Source: Cupriavidus necator (GTDB lineage Bacteria; Pseudomonadota; Gammaproteobacteria; Burkholderiales; Burkholderiaceae). From it: a stretch of DNA of 64,000 nt. Position 1 is the stretch's first letter. Every line of letters begins with the position of its first letter. The notes beneath the pieces are model-generated. The model saw only the letters and a list, made by a program, of their open reading frames with translations, was not told where the DNA came from and made no database searches. The stretch is from assembly GCF_013141915.1 (NCBI RefSeq), contig NZ_SROX01000020.1:62001-126000 (forward strand), in the 5' to 3' direction. Shown one piece after another: positions 53,937 to 62,600 of this stretch. Both the position numbers and the translations under genes were made by a program.

Positions 53937-54481
53937 TGTGTACCCCGCTCTGTACCCCGTTCTCATGGCAGCGCCGCCGCCTGTTGCTGACCCTTGCCGG
54001 CAGCGCTGTACTCGTGGCCGGCTGCGGCCGCAAAGCGGATGCCGCCGCGCAGCCGGAAGCGTTCGACGCCACCACCGCCTGCTCGCTCGATGGCATGCTG
54101 CTGGCCGATTACGCCGGGCCCAAGGCGCAGATCTTCTATGCGGGCGAGGCACGCCCGCACTGGTTCTGCGATACGGTGGAGTTGTTCCACGCGCTGCTGC
54201 GACCAGAGCAGCTGCGGCCGGTGCGCGCGGCCTTCGTGCAGGACATGGCCCGCGCCGACTGGGAGCGGCCGCGCGGCCACTGGTTCGACGCCACCACCGG
54301 CATCTATGTGGCCGGCAGCCGGCGCCACGGCTCGATGGGGCCGACGCTGGCCAGCTTCAGGGCGCAGCCCGATGCGGCTGCGTTTGCCGCCCGCCATGGC
54401 GGGAAACTGCTGCGCTACGTGGAGGTGACGCCGGAACTGGCGGACCTCAGCGGCGGCGCCATGCATGACAGCCGGATGTAG
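53936..54481 (+). CDS. nosL: NosL, copper-chaperone lipoprotein
   Basis: Outer-leaflet periplasmic lipoprotein (181 aa) that supplies Cu(I) for NosZ. After a short N-terminal stretch with two Cys, a hydrophobic segment ends in the lipobox VAGC. The NosL body follows: CSLDGMLLADYAGPKAQIFY, HWFCDTVELFHALLRPEQ, and SRRHGSMGPTLASFRAQPDA, with Met/Cys candidates for copper binding. The ATG at 53936 overlaps the nosY stop. The cluster ends here; no terminator with a U-tract is visible. Confidence 0.93.
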   Translation: MCTPLCTPFSWQRRRLLLTLAGSAVLVAGCGRKADAAAQPEAFDATTACSLDGMLLADYAGPKAQIFYAGEARPHWFCDTVELFHALLRPEQLRPVRAAFVQDMARADWERPRGHWFDATTGIYVAGSRRHGSMGPTLASFRAQPDAAAFAARHGGKLLRYVEVTPELADLSGGAMHDSRM

Positions 54482-54505
54482 CCCCGCTGTCATGCCGGCG
54501 GGGCT
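54480..54505. terminator. Weak hairpin between convergent nosL and aroG
   Basis: AGCCCCGC and GCGGGGCT form an 8-bp stem around a 10-base loop, directly over the nosL stop and 21 bases beyond aroG. No U-tract follows on either strand, so termination would be weak or Rho-assisted. Confidence 0.4.
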
Positions 54506-54525
54506 GAGCGCCCGCCGTGGTGGCT

Positions 54526-55605
54526 TCAGTTGCCGCTGCCCGACACCAGCCGGCGCTGGCGCACCGACTCGGCCAGCCCTTCGAGCACCTTGACCGAGTC
54601 GTCCCAGCCGATGCACGCATCGGTCACGGACTGGCCATAGGTCAGGTCCTCGACCGGCTGGCCCTGGGCGTGATCCTGCCGGCCCGCGACCAGGTGCGAT
54701 TCGACCATCACGCCGATGATGCGCTGGTCGCCACCGGCAATCTGGCGGCCGATATCGGCGCACACCGGGATCTGGTTTTCATGCTTCTTGCTGCTGTTGG
54801 CGTGCGAGGCGTCGATCATCAGGCGCGAGGCCAGGCCGGCCTTGGCGATGGCGTCGCACGCTTCCTGCACGCTGGCCGCGTCGTAGTTGGGCGCCTTGCC
54901 GCCGCGCAGGATCACGTGGCAGTCCTCGTTGCCCGAGGTCGATACGATTGCCGAGTGCCCCCCCTTGGTCACCGACAGGAAGTGGTGCGGCTGCGATGCG
55001 GCCTTGATCGCGTCGACCGCGATCTTGACGTTGCCGTCGGTGCCGTTCTTGAAGCCCACCGGGCACGACAGTCCCGAGGCCAGCTCACGGTGCACCTGCG
55101 ACTCGGTGGTGCGCGCGCCGATCGCACCCCAGCTGACCAGGTCGGCGAGGTACTGCGGGCTGATCATGTCGAGGTACTCGGTGCCGGTGGGGACGCCCAT
55201 CTCGCTGATGTTCAGCAGCAGCTCGCGGGCGGTGCGCAGGCCGTCGTTGATCTTGAAGCTGCCGTCCATGTGCGGGTCGTTGATCAGCCCCTTCCAGCCC
55301 ACCGTGGTGCGCGGCTTCTCGAAGTACACCCGCATCACCACCTCAAGCTCGCCGGCGAAGCGCTCGCGCTGTACCTTGAGCAGCTTGGCGTATTCGAGCG
55401 CGGCGCGGGTATCGTGGATTGAGCACGGGCCGATGATGACAATCAGGCGGTCATCCATGCCATGCAGGATGCGGTGCATCGCCTGGCGCGCGCCGTAGAT
55501 CACGTCCGAAGCCTGTTCGGAGCAGCCGAACTCGCGGATCAGGTGCGCGGGCGGCAGCAGCTCCTTGAGTTCGCGGATGCGCAGGTCGTCGGTGTTCTTC
55601 AGCAT
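54526..55605 (-). CDS. aroG: 3-deoxy-7-phosphoheptulonate synthase, AroFGH type I-alpha
   Basis: First enzyme of the shikimate pathway (359 aa): phosphoenolpyruvate plus erythrose 4-phosphate to DAHP. Family blocks are IVIIGPCSIHDTRAALEYA, MRVYFEKPRTTVGWKGLIND, SWGAIGARTTESQVHRELA, VGFKNGTDGNVKIAVDAI and IDASHANSSKKHENQ. The N-terminal regulatory extension typical of feedback-inhibited AroF/AroG is present. The start follows CTGGAG. The 5' leader contains a Phe/Tyr leader peptide and an attenuator, so transcription should depend on Phe/Tyr-tRNA charging. Confidence 0.95.
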   Translation of the reverse strand: MLKNTDDLRIRELKELLPPAHLIREFGCSEQASDVIYGARQAMHRILHGMDDRLIVIIGPCSIHDTRAALEYAKLLKVQRERFAGELEVVMRVYFEKPRTTVGWKGLINDPHMDGSFKINDGLRTARELLLNISEMGVPTGTEYLDMISPQYLADLVSWGAIGARTTESQVHRELASGLSCPVGFKNGTDGNVKIAVDAIKAASQPHHFLSVTKGGHSAIVSTSGNEDCHVILRGGKAPNYDAASVQEACDAIAKAGLASRLMIDASHANSSKKHENQIPVCADIGRQIAGGDQRIIGVMVESHLVAGRQDHAQGQPVEDLTYGQSVTDACIGWDDSVKVLEGLAESVRQRRLVSGSGN

Positions 55606-55660
55606 GATGGCTCCAGGATTCTTGTGAGGTCGTGAGTGTGTGGGGAAAACAAACGGGTAT

Positions 55661-55687
55661 AAAAAAACCGCCAGGGTCGCTGGCGGT
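55661..55687 (-). terminator. aroG attenuator: intrinsic terminator in the 5' leader
   Basis: On the - strand, ACCGCCAG (55687-55680) pairs with CTGGCGGT (55674-55667) around CGACC, followed by TTTTTTT: an intrinsic terminator 56 bases before the aroG start. The same upstream arm, as CCGCCAGCG (55686-55678), is exactly complementary to CGCTGGCGG (55739-55731) inside the leader peptide reading frame. That gives a 9-bp antiterminator that excludes the terminator. Confidence 0.85.
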
Positions 55688-55710
55688 CTTTTTTGTATTC
55701 GGGGCGCTGC

Positions 55711-55782
55711 TTACAGCCATCCCTCCCTATCCGCCAGCGGTGTGAGATCGCTAAAAAAGTAAAAATAAAACTTAGCGGACAT
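55711..55782 (-). CDS. aroG leader peptide (Phe/Tyr-rich)
   Basis: 23-codon reading frame, M-S-A-K then F-Y-F-Y-F-F at residues 5-10, then SDLTPLADREGWL and TAA. Six Phe/Tyr codons in a row are the hallmark of a transcription-attenuation leader for aromatic amino acids. Its start region contains CCGCCA (55787-55782), complementary to TGGCGG (55736-55731), giving the protector hairpin. No purine-rich ribosome site is visible before the ATG, the one weak point. Stalling at residues 5-10 would mask segment 1 and let segment 2 pair with the terminator arm. Confidence 0.8.
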   Translation of the reverse strand: MSAKFYFYFFSDLTPLADREGWL

Positions 55783-56117
55783 GGCGGAAAAAGGCGTTGG
55801 CTTGGGTCAGCTTGGAACGATTTTCTTCGCGGGCGCTGGATTTATGCTGCACTGCGTGGCAGAAAGGCAGGAAATTGCGCGCCGCTTCGAGAATTTTCGT
55901 TGCGTATCGGCCTCTGGCCGGGCGACGAAGCATCTTTATAGCGCCTTTTCCCGTCGTTGGCAAGTGTCGGGACTGCCATGCCGTGCGCTGGCACACCAAG
56001 TCCGCTGGCTTTTCTGCGCTGCCTCGGCGGCCGTGTGCCACCGCTGCTTTCGGCCTTTCCCGGGCATAGGCGGGGGCTATATTGAAAGCGGGGAGCCGTG
56101 GCACGGGGAGGTGCATC
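55783..56117. other. Intergenic region between the aroG leader and the methyltransferase gene
   Basis: 335 bases between two divergent units. No gene is supported. It should hold the aroG promoter on the - strand, but I find no consensus -35/-10 pair; GCATAAAT at about 55840 is the only -10-like string. A GGGGAGG ribosome site for the methyltransferase ends the region. Confidence 0.4.
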
Positions 56118-57173
56118 ATGAGCGTCGATGAGGCGAGGCTGAATGCCTTTATGGAAAAATTCGTCGGCGATATCGGCGCGGTGATGCATGCCGCGACCGT
56201 GGTCGTCGGCGATGAACTCGGCCTGTACAAGGCCCTGGCGGAAAAACCGATGACCGTCGCCATGCTGGCGGCCAAGACCCATACCGATGAGCGCTACCTG
56301 CGCGAATGGCTGTCGGCGCAGGCCGCCAGCGGCTACGTCGACTACGACGCGAGCTCGGGCCAGTTCAGCCTGAACGAAGAGCAGGCCTATGCGCTGGCGC
56401 AGGAAGGCAGTCCGGCCTTTATCCCGGGCGCGTTCCAGATAGCCGTGGCGCAGTTCCGCGCGATTCCGAAGATGATCGACATCTTCCGCAATGGCCGCGG
56501 GCTGGGCTGGCACGAGCACGATCCCGCGCTGTTCCATGGCACTGAGCGCTTCTTCCGGCCCGGCTATGCGGCGCACCTGGTGTCGGAATGGATCCCGGCG
56601 CTGGACGGCATGGCGGCGCGGCTAAAGGCGGGGGCCATGGTGGCCGACGTGGGCTGCGGCCATGGCGCGTCGACCATCATCATGGCGCAGGCGTTTCCAG
56701 GGTCGCGCTTTGTCGGCTTCGACTACCACGAGCCGTCGGTGCGCCATGCCGCCGAGGCCGCGCGCCGCGCCGGCGTGGCCGAGCGCGTGCGATTCGAGGT
56801 GGCCAGCGCGAAGGACTATGGCGGCAAGGACTATGACCTGGTGGCGGTGTTCGATTGCCTGCACGACATGGGCGACCCGGTCGGAGCGGCACGCCACGTG
56901 CGCGAGACGCTGCGCGCCGACGGCGCTTGGATGATCGTCGAGCCCTTTGCCAACGATGCGCTGGAGCAGAACCTGAACCCGGTCGGCCGGGTGTTCTATT
57001 CCGCGTCCACCTTCATCTGCACGCCGGCGTCGCGCTCGCAGGAAGTCGGCCTGTGCCTGGGCGCGCAGGCAGGCGAGGCACGCATGCGCGGGGTGGCCGA
57101 ACAGGCCGGGTTCCACAGCTTCCGCCGCGCCGCGCAGACGCCATTCAACCTGGTGTATGAAGTGCGGCCGTAA
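56118..57173 (+). CDS. SAM-dependent methyltransferase with N-terminal winged helix
   Basis: Class I methyltransferase (351 aa). The N-terminal 100 residues form a dimerisation/winged-helix region (GLYKALAEKPMTVAMLAAKT, RYLREWLSAQAASGYVDYD), as in O-methyltransferase-like proteins. The SAM site is VADVGCGHGASTIIMAQAFP, then VGFDYHEPSVRHA, and motif IV AVFDCLHDMGDPV. The start follows GGGGAGGT. Similar proteins (Rv2258c-like) have unknown substrates. No pathway partner is nearby. Confidence 0.87.
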   Translation: MSVDEARLNAFMEKFVGDIGAVMHAATVVVGDELGLYKALAEKPMTVAMLAAKTHTDERYLREWLSAQAASGYVDYDASSGQFSLNEEQAYALAQEGSPAFIPGAFQIAVAQFRAIPKMIDIFRNGRGLGWHEHDPALFHGTERFFRPGYAAHLVSEWIPALDGMAARLKAGAMVADVGCGHGASTIIMAQAFPGSRFVGFDYHEPSVRHAAEAARRAGVAERVRFEVASAKDYGGKDYDLVAVFDCLHDMGDPVGAARHVRETLRADGAWMIVEPFANDALEQNLNPVGRVFYSASTFICTPASRSQEVGLCLGAQAGEARMRGVAEQAGFHSFRRAAQTPFNLVYEVRP

Positions 57174-57195
57174 GGCACAGACCATCCAATGAAAA

Positions 57196-57217
57196 ACGGG
57201 ATCCCGCGGGATCCCGT
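57196..57217. terminator. Hairpin between methyltransferase and tldD
   Basis: ACGGGATCCCGCGGGATCCCGT, a 22-base palindrome split as ACGGGATC-CCGCGG-GATCCCGT, with AAAA before it and CTTCGTT after it. It lies between convergent genes and is best suited to terminating tldD on the - strand. Confidence 0.6.
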
Positions 57218-57237
57218 CTTCGTTATCGCGAGGCCGC

Positions 57238-58698
57238 TCAGGCAGTCCCGCCCACCGTCATGTTTTCAATGCGCAGCGTCGGCTGCCCCACGCCCACCGG
57301 CACGCTCTGGCCTTCCTTGCCGCACACGCCGACGCCCGAGTCGAGGCGCATATCGTTGCCGATCATGGTCACGTCCTTGAGCGATTCCGGGCCGTTGCCG
57401 ACCAGCGTCGCGCCCTTGACCGGATAGCTGATCTTGCCATCCTCGATCATGTAGGCCTCACTGGCCGAGAACACGAACCTGCCGTTGGTGATGTCTACCT
57501 GGCCGCCGCCAAAATTGACCGCATACAGGCCGCGCTTGACGCTGGCGATGATCTCCTGCGGGTCCTTGTCGCCGTTGAGCATGTAGGTGTTGGTCATGCG
57601 CGGCATCGGCAGCGCGGCATAGCTTTCGCGCCGCGCGTTGCCGGTGACCGGCATCTTCATCAGGCGCGCGTTGAGCGTGTCCTGGATATAGCCGCGCAGG
57701 ATGCCATCCTCGATCAGCGTGGTGCACTGCGTCGGGTTGCCTTCATCGTCCAGGTTGAGCGAGCCGCGGCGGTTGGCCAGCGTGCCGTCGTCGACCACGG
57801 TGACGCCCTTTGCCGCGACGCGTTCGCCCATGCGGCCGGCAAACGCCGACGAGCCCTTGCGGTTGAAGTCGCCTTCCAGCCCGTGGCCGACCGCCTCGTG
57901 CAGCAGCACGCCAGGCCAGCCCGGGCCCAGCACCACGGTCATCGCGCCGGCCGGGGCCGGGCGCGCATCCAGGTTGACCAGCGCCGACGACACGGCTTCA
58001 TCGACGTATTGCTGCAGCAGGTCGTCGGTGAAATAGCCGTAGGCATAGCGGCCGCCACCGCCGGACGAGCCGATCTCGCGGCGCCCGCCCTGTTCGGCGA
58101 TCACCGTGACCGAGACCCGCACCAGCGGGCGCACGTCGGCGGCGATCACGCCGTCGCTGCGCGCCACCAGCACCACGTCGTACTCGCCGGCCAGGCCTGC
58201 CATGACTTGGACCACGCGCGGGTCCTTGGCGCGCGCCATGCGTTCGATGCGCTCCAGCAGCGCCACCTTCTCGGCCGCGCTCATCGAATCGAGCGGGTCG
58301 TTGGGCGCATACAGGTTGCGCCCCGCGTGCGTGGCCAGCTCGCCGGCCACCTTGACCCGGCCGCTGCCGGCACGGCCGATGGTACGCGTGGCCGCGGCCG
58401 CCTGCGACAGCGCCGCCAGGCTGATGTCATCCGAATAGGCAAAGGCGGTGCGGTCGCCGGAGACCGCGCGCACGCCCACGCCCTGGTCGATGCTGAAGCT
58501 GCCTGACTTGACGATGCCTTCTTCGAGGCTCCAGGCCTCGTTGCGGGTGTACTGGAAATACAGGTCGGCGTAGTCGACCTTGTGCGTGAAGATATCGGCC
58601 AGCACGCGCTGGAGCCTGGCTTCGTCCAGGCCGTACGGCGCCAGCAGCAGTTGCTGCGCGGTGGCCAGGTTGCGGATTCCGAGATCGCCGGCGTTCAT
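57238..58698 (-). CDS. tldD: Metalloprotease TldD
   Basis: Cytoplasmic zinc protease subunit (486 aa) that with TldE/PmbA cleaves peptides such as microcin B17 precursors and CcdA. The active-site motif [11 protein letters not shown] gives HExxxH at residues 267-272. Other family blocks are [34 protein letters not shown] and [15 protein letters not shown]. The partner gene pmbA is not in the window. ATG at 58698 has AAAGGACC before it. A nitrilase-family gene lies 96 bases upstream. Confidence 0.95.
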   Translation of the reverse strand: MNAGDLGIRNLATAQQLLLAPYGLDEARLQRVLADIFTHKVDYADLYFQYTRNEAWSLEEGIVKSGSFSIDQGVGVRAVSGDRTAFAYSDDISLAALSQAAAATRTIGRAGSGRVKVAGELATHAGRNLYAPNDPLDSMSAAEKVALLERIERMARAKDPRVVQVMAGLAGEYDVVLVARSDGVIAADVRPLVRVSVTVIAEQGGRREIGSSGGGGRYAYGYFTDDLLQQYVDEAVSSALVNLDARPAPAGAMTVVLGPGWPGVLLHEAVGHGLEGDFNRKGSSAFAGRMGERVAAKGVTVVDDGTLANRRGSLNLDDEGNPTQCTTLIEDGILRGYIQDTLNARLMKMPVTGNARRESYAALPMPRMTNTYMLNGDKDPQEIIASVKRGLYAVNFGGGQVDITNGRFVFSASEAYMIEDGKISYPVKGATLVGNGPESLKDVTMIGNDMRLDSGVGVCGKEGQSVPVGVGQPTLRIENMTVGGTA

Positions 58699-58794
58699 GA
58701 GAGGTCCTTTCTTCCTTGGGACGCGCCGGGGGGCCGGCGCGCCAAACTATCCTGTGGGCGAGGGCTGCCATGAGCCCCCGCGCTTGCGTACATG

Positions 58795-59622
58795 CTACAG
58801 CACCCGGTGCCGCAGTGCCGGCAGGTTCTGCCGGACTTCCTCGAGCCGCGCCGGGTCGATCACGCCGCCGACCACGCCTTCGCCCTCCGGCAGCATCGCC
58901 AGCACTTCGCCCCACGGGTCCACCAGCATCGAATGGCCCCAGGTGCGCCGGCCGTTCTCGTGCTTGCCGCCCTGCGCCGCCGCCAGCACATAGCACTGGT
59001 TCTCGATGGCGCGGGCGCGCAGCAGGATTTCCCAGTGGGCCTGCCCGGTGGTGTAGGTGAAGGCGGCCGGCATCAGGATCAGGCTGGTGCCGCCATCGGC
59101 GGCAAGGCCGCGGTACAGCTCGGGAAAGCGCAGGTCGTAGCACACCGACATCGCCACGCGGCCGCATGGCGCATCGAAGCTGACGGGGGTGCGCCCGGCC
59201 AGGATGGTGCGCGACTCGTCGTAGCTTTCGGTGCCGCGGGTGAAGCCGAACAGGTGGATCTTGTCGTAGCGCGCCACGCGCTCGCCGCGCGGGTTGAAGG
59301 CGAGCGAGGTGTTGTACACGCGCTGCGGGTCGTCGCACCACATCGGCAGCGTGCCGCCGACCAGCCAGATGCCATGGCGGCGCGCCGCGTCGGCCAGGAA
59401 CTGCTGCACCGGGCCGTCGCCATCGTGCTCGCGCACGGCAACCTTGTCGGATTCGGCGCGGCCCATCATGCAGAAGTACTCGGGCAGCAGCACCAGTTCG
59501 GCACCGCCGGCGGCGGCCTCGGCAATGCGCGCTTCGGCGCGTGCCAGGTTGGCGTCGAGCGAGGTGCCGGTCACGGTCTGGACCGCGGCAACGCGGAACG
59601 GGGCAGGGCTGGCTGGGGTCAT
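58795..59622 (-). CDS. Nitrilase-family amidase, Nit1-like
   Basis: Carbon-nitrogen hydrolase (275 aa). The Glu-Lys-Cys triad is E48 in LVLLPEYFCMMG, K121 in ARYDKIHLFGF and C161 in AMSVCYDLRFPELYR. The sequence around them fits Nit1/NitFhit-type deaminated-glutathione amidase, which repairs a side product of transaminases. It lies between tldD and the YhdP-like gene on the same strand, 17 bases from the latter; this trio recurs in related genomes. Confidence 0.9.
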   Translation of the reverse strand: MTPASPAPFRVAAVQTVTGTSLDANLARAEARIAEAAAGGAELVLLPEYFCMMGRAESDKVAVREHDGDGPVQQFLADAARRHGIWLVGGTLPMWCDDPQRVYNTSLAFNPRGERVARYDKIHLFGFTRGTESYDESRTILAGRTPVSFDAPCGRVAMSVCYDLRFPELYRGLAADGGTSLILMPAAFTYTTGQAHWEILLRARAIENQCYVLAAAQGGKHENGRRTWGHSMLVDPWGEVLAMLPEGEGVVGGVIDPARLEEVRQNLPALRHRVL

Positions 59623-59639
59623 GGGGGCGGCATCTTCTT

Positions 59640-62600
59640 CTAGCGCGGGAAGGCCGGGTCCGCGCGGTTCTGGAAGGTCGGGCCTTGCGCCTTATTGTCC
59701 TCCACTTTGCCGACCTGTGGGTTGGCCCAGCTGCCCGAGATCCGGTAGTGCTGGGTGAACATCTTGGAGAACTCGTCGGCGAACAGCAGTTGCGCCGCGA
59801 GCGTGCCGATGCCCAGCGCCGGGTTGATGAAGGCCGCGGCGATCGAGGTGGTGGTGGCATTGATGCGCGGCACCACTGCCACGTGCAGGTCCTGGGTCTC
59901 GCGCAGCAGGTTGGCGCTGCCCCTCATGCTGGCAATGATCTGCGGGCTGCGCAGCTGGAAGTCCTGGATCGTGCCGACCCCGTTCTCGATGGTGCCGCTG
60001 CCGGCGATGCGGTCGAACAGCAGCCCGCGCCCCGACAGCGTGCGGAAGTCCAGCGTGGCAAAGCGCAGCAGGCCCTGCAGGCTGAGCACGCCCAGCAGGC
60101 GCGCCGCGCCGGGCTCGACGCTGAGGATCTGGCCATTCTCCAGGTCCAGCGACAGCTTGCCGGTCAGCGTCGGGTAGTCGATCGACAGCGGCGAGCCGCG
60201 CCATGCCACGCGGCCCTCGAGCTTGCCCTTGCCGTCGCTGAGCGTATGCGGCAGCCCGAGCCGGTCCAGCGTGGCGCCGGCATCGCGCACATCGATGGCG
60301 AAGGACAGCAGCGTGCGGCGCTCGGCGCTGGCGTCGGCGCGCAGGCGGCGCGGCACGCGCCAGCTGCCGTTGCCGGTCAGGGTGGCGCCGGGCTGTTCGA
60401 TCTGCAACTTGTCCAGGGTCCAGACCGGATCGGCGCCGCCAGCGCCGAGGTCCGTATGCGCGTTGACCTCGAGCTTGCCGAAGTCGTGGCCGCGCAGCAT
60501 GAACTGGTCGGCGACCAGGTCGATCGCGGGCAAGGTGTCGATGCTGCTGGCCAGGGCATCGACCACGTTGTGCTCGTCGTTGGCATCGGGCACGTTCAGG
60601 CGCGCCAGGCGCAGCCGCAGCGAACCGGCGGCCGACGGCCCGCCCGGGCGCCACTGCACCGCGCCGGCAATCTGGCGCGAGTCGACCCGAGCGTTCCAGC
60701 CGTCGGCTTCGCGGCTGGCATCGAGCGAGACTTCGTCCAGCGTGCGGCCCATGCCGTGCAGCGCGCGCGCGCGCAGCGCGATGCGGCTCGGCAGGAACGG
60801 CGAGGGCGGCTCGCCGGCGCCGGCAACGGCGCTGCTGCCGCTGCCGGCGTTGCCACCGGCGAAGGCCGCGCGCCAGGCATCGATATCGAGCTGGTCGAAG
60901 GTGGCCGCGGCGCTGACGCCGGCAGCCGGCAGTGGCGCCGCCTGCTGCACGCCGATGCCGCCCGCCAGCACTTCGAAGCCGTTGCTGCCGCTGTCGCGGC
61001 GCAGCAGGTAGCGTGCATTGAGCACATTGCCCAGCTGCACCGCGAGCTCGTCGGTGCCGGCACGGGCAGCGCCGGCGGCATTGGCCGCATGCGCGGCCGG
61101 ACGCAGCTCCACGCGCAGCGGCAGTGCCGGTGCGGCGGCCTTGGCCAGCGGCGCCGGCAGTTGCAGTGCCATGCCGTTGAGCTCAGTGTTCAGCTGGACC
61201 TGCACCTGGCGCTCGCGCACGGCGACCACCGCGCTGTAGCCGGTGCTGCCTTCCATCCGGGCTGCCAGGGGCGCCAGCGCCGTGCCCGCCGCGGCCTCGC
61301 GCAGCCCGGCGCCCGAGGCCTGGCCGCTGGCACTCACGCGCGTGGTGCCGTCCGGCTGCGTGCCGCCGCCCAGGCGCACTTCGCCGCCAAGCAAGCGGGC
61401 GCGCAGGTTCTCCAGCCCGAAGCCATGCTCGTTGAAGGTGATGACGCCGTTGGCATTGCCCAGCGCCGGCAGTTGCGGGCTGAGCACGACATCGTTGCCG
61501 GGAAAGCGGAAGCGGCCATCGACCCGGGCCGCGTCGGCGTGCTCCAGCGGCATCTCGAGGCTGAGCTTCAGTTCGCCGTGGCCGCTGGCCTTGGCCGCGT
61601 CGGCCACGTGCCCCGTCCATTCGCGCACCGGCGAGGCGTTGATGTAGCGCACGAAGCCTTGCACCGGGCCCGCGGCGCTGCCGTCGATGGCCAGCTTGCC
61701 GCGCGGGCTCAGGTCGTCGATGCGGCCGCTGACATCCTGCAGCGTGACGCCGGCAATGTCCTGCACCGTGGCCCGGCGCGCCAGGAAGGTCATGCCGCCG
61801 CGGTCGAACACCACGCGTCCGGCGATGTCGGTGAACACCGGCCATGGCGATGCGCCGCCCGCGGTGCCGGGAGCCGGCTCGTGCGGGGCTTGGGGGGAGT
61901 CATGCGGGGCGATCTGGTAGCTGACGTGTTCGATCGGCACCTCGACGCGGAACTCGCCGGCCTTCTCGTGCGGCGCCTGGAACGGGAAGTGGGCCAGGTC
62001 GCCGCGCAACACGAAGCTGACCCCGGCGGCTTCGCCGCCCGCGAGCGCGCCGGCCAGGTAGTGGCGGGTGCCGGCGGGAATGCTCAGCGGCAGGTAGCGC
62101 GGCACGCGCGCCACTTTGGCGCGGGTCATCTCGCCGGCCAGGTCGGCAATGCCCGAGACACCATCGCCGCCTTCGCGCCAGCTGCCGCGCACCGAGCCGG
62201 CTGCGTCGGCATTGGCAAAGCGCACGCTGTCCAGCGTCACCGCGAGCTTGCCGTCGCGGTGCTGCCAGCGCAGCTCGCCGCCGATCTGGTCGAACGGCAG
62301 GCGCGGGTCTTCGAACAGCCCCGGCAGCACCAGTGCCGCGTCGTTGCCCTCGAAGCGCGCGGTGCCCTGCTGGTCGTCGAAGGCGAAGGTGCCGGACAGG
62401 TGCGAGAAGCCCGGCGTGCCCAGGCGCGGGTGGCCGGCGGCGTCCAGCGCGGGCACGGCCGGCTGGCCGTTGACGGAGACATCGCGCAGCGTGCCCTGGA
62501 TGCTGTAGTGCGGCTTGCCGCCGCCGCGCTCGAGCATGCCGGCGCGCGCGCGGGTCCAGTTGAGGTTGAGGTTGTCAAGGTGGCCGGCCGGCTGCAGCGC

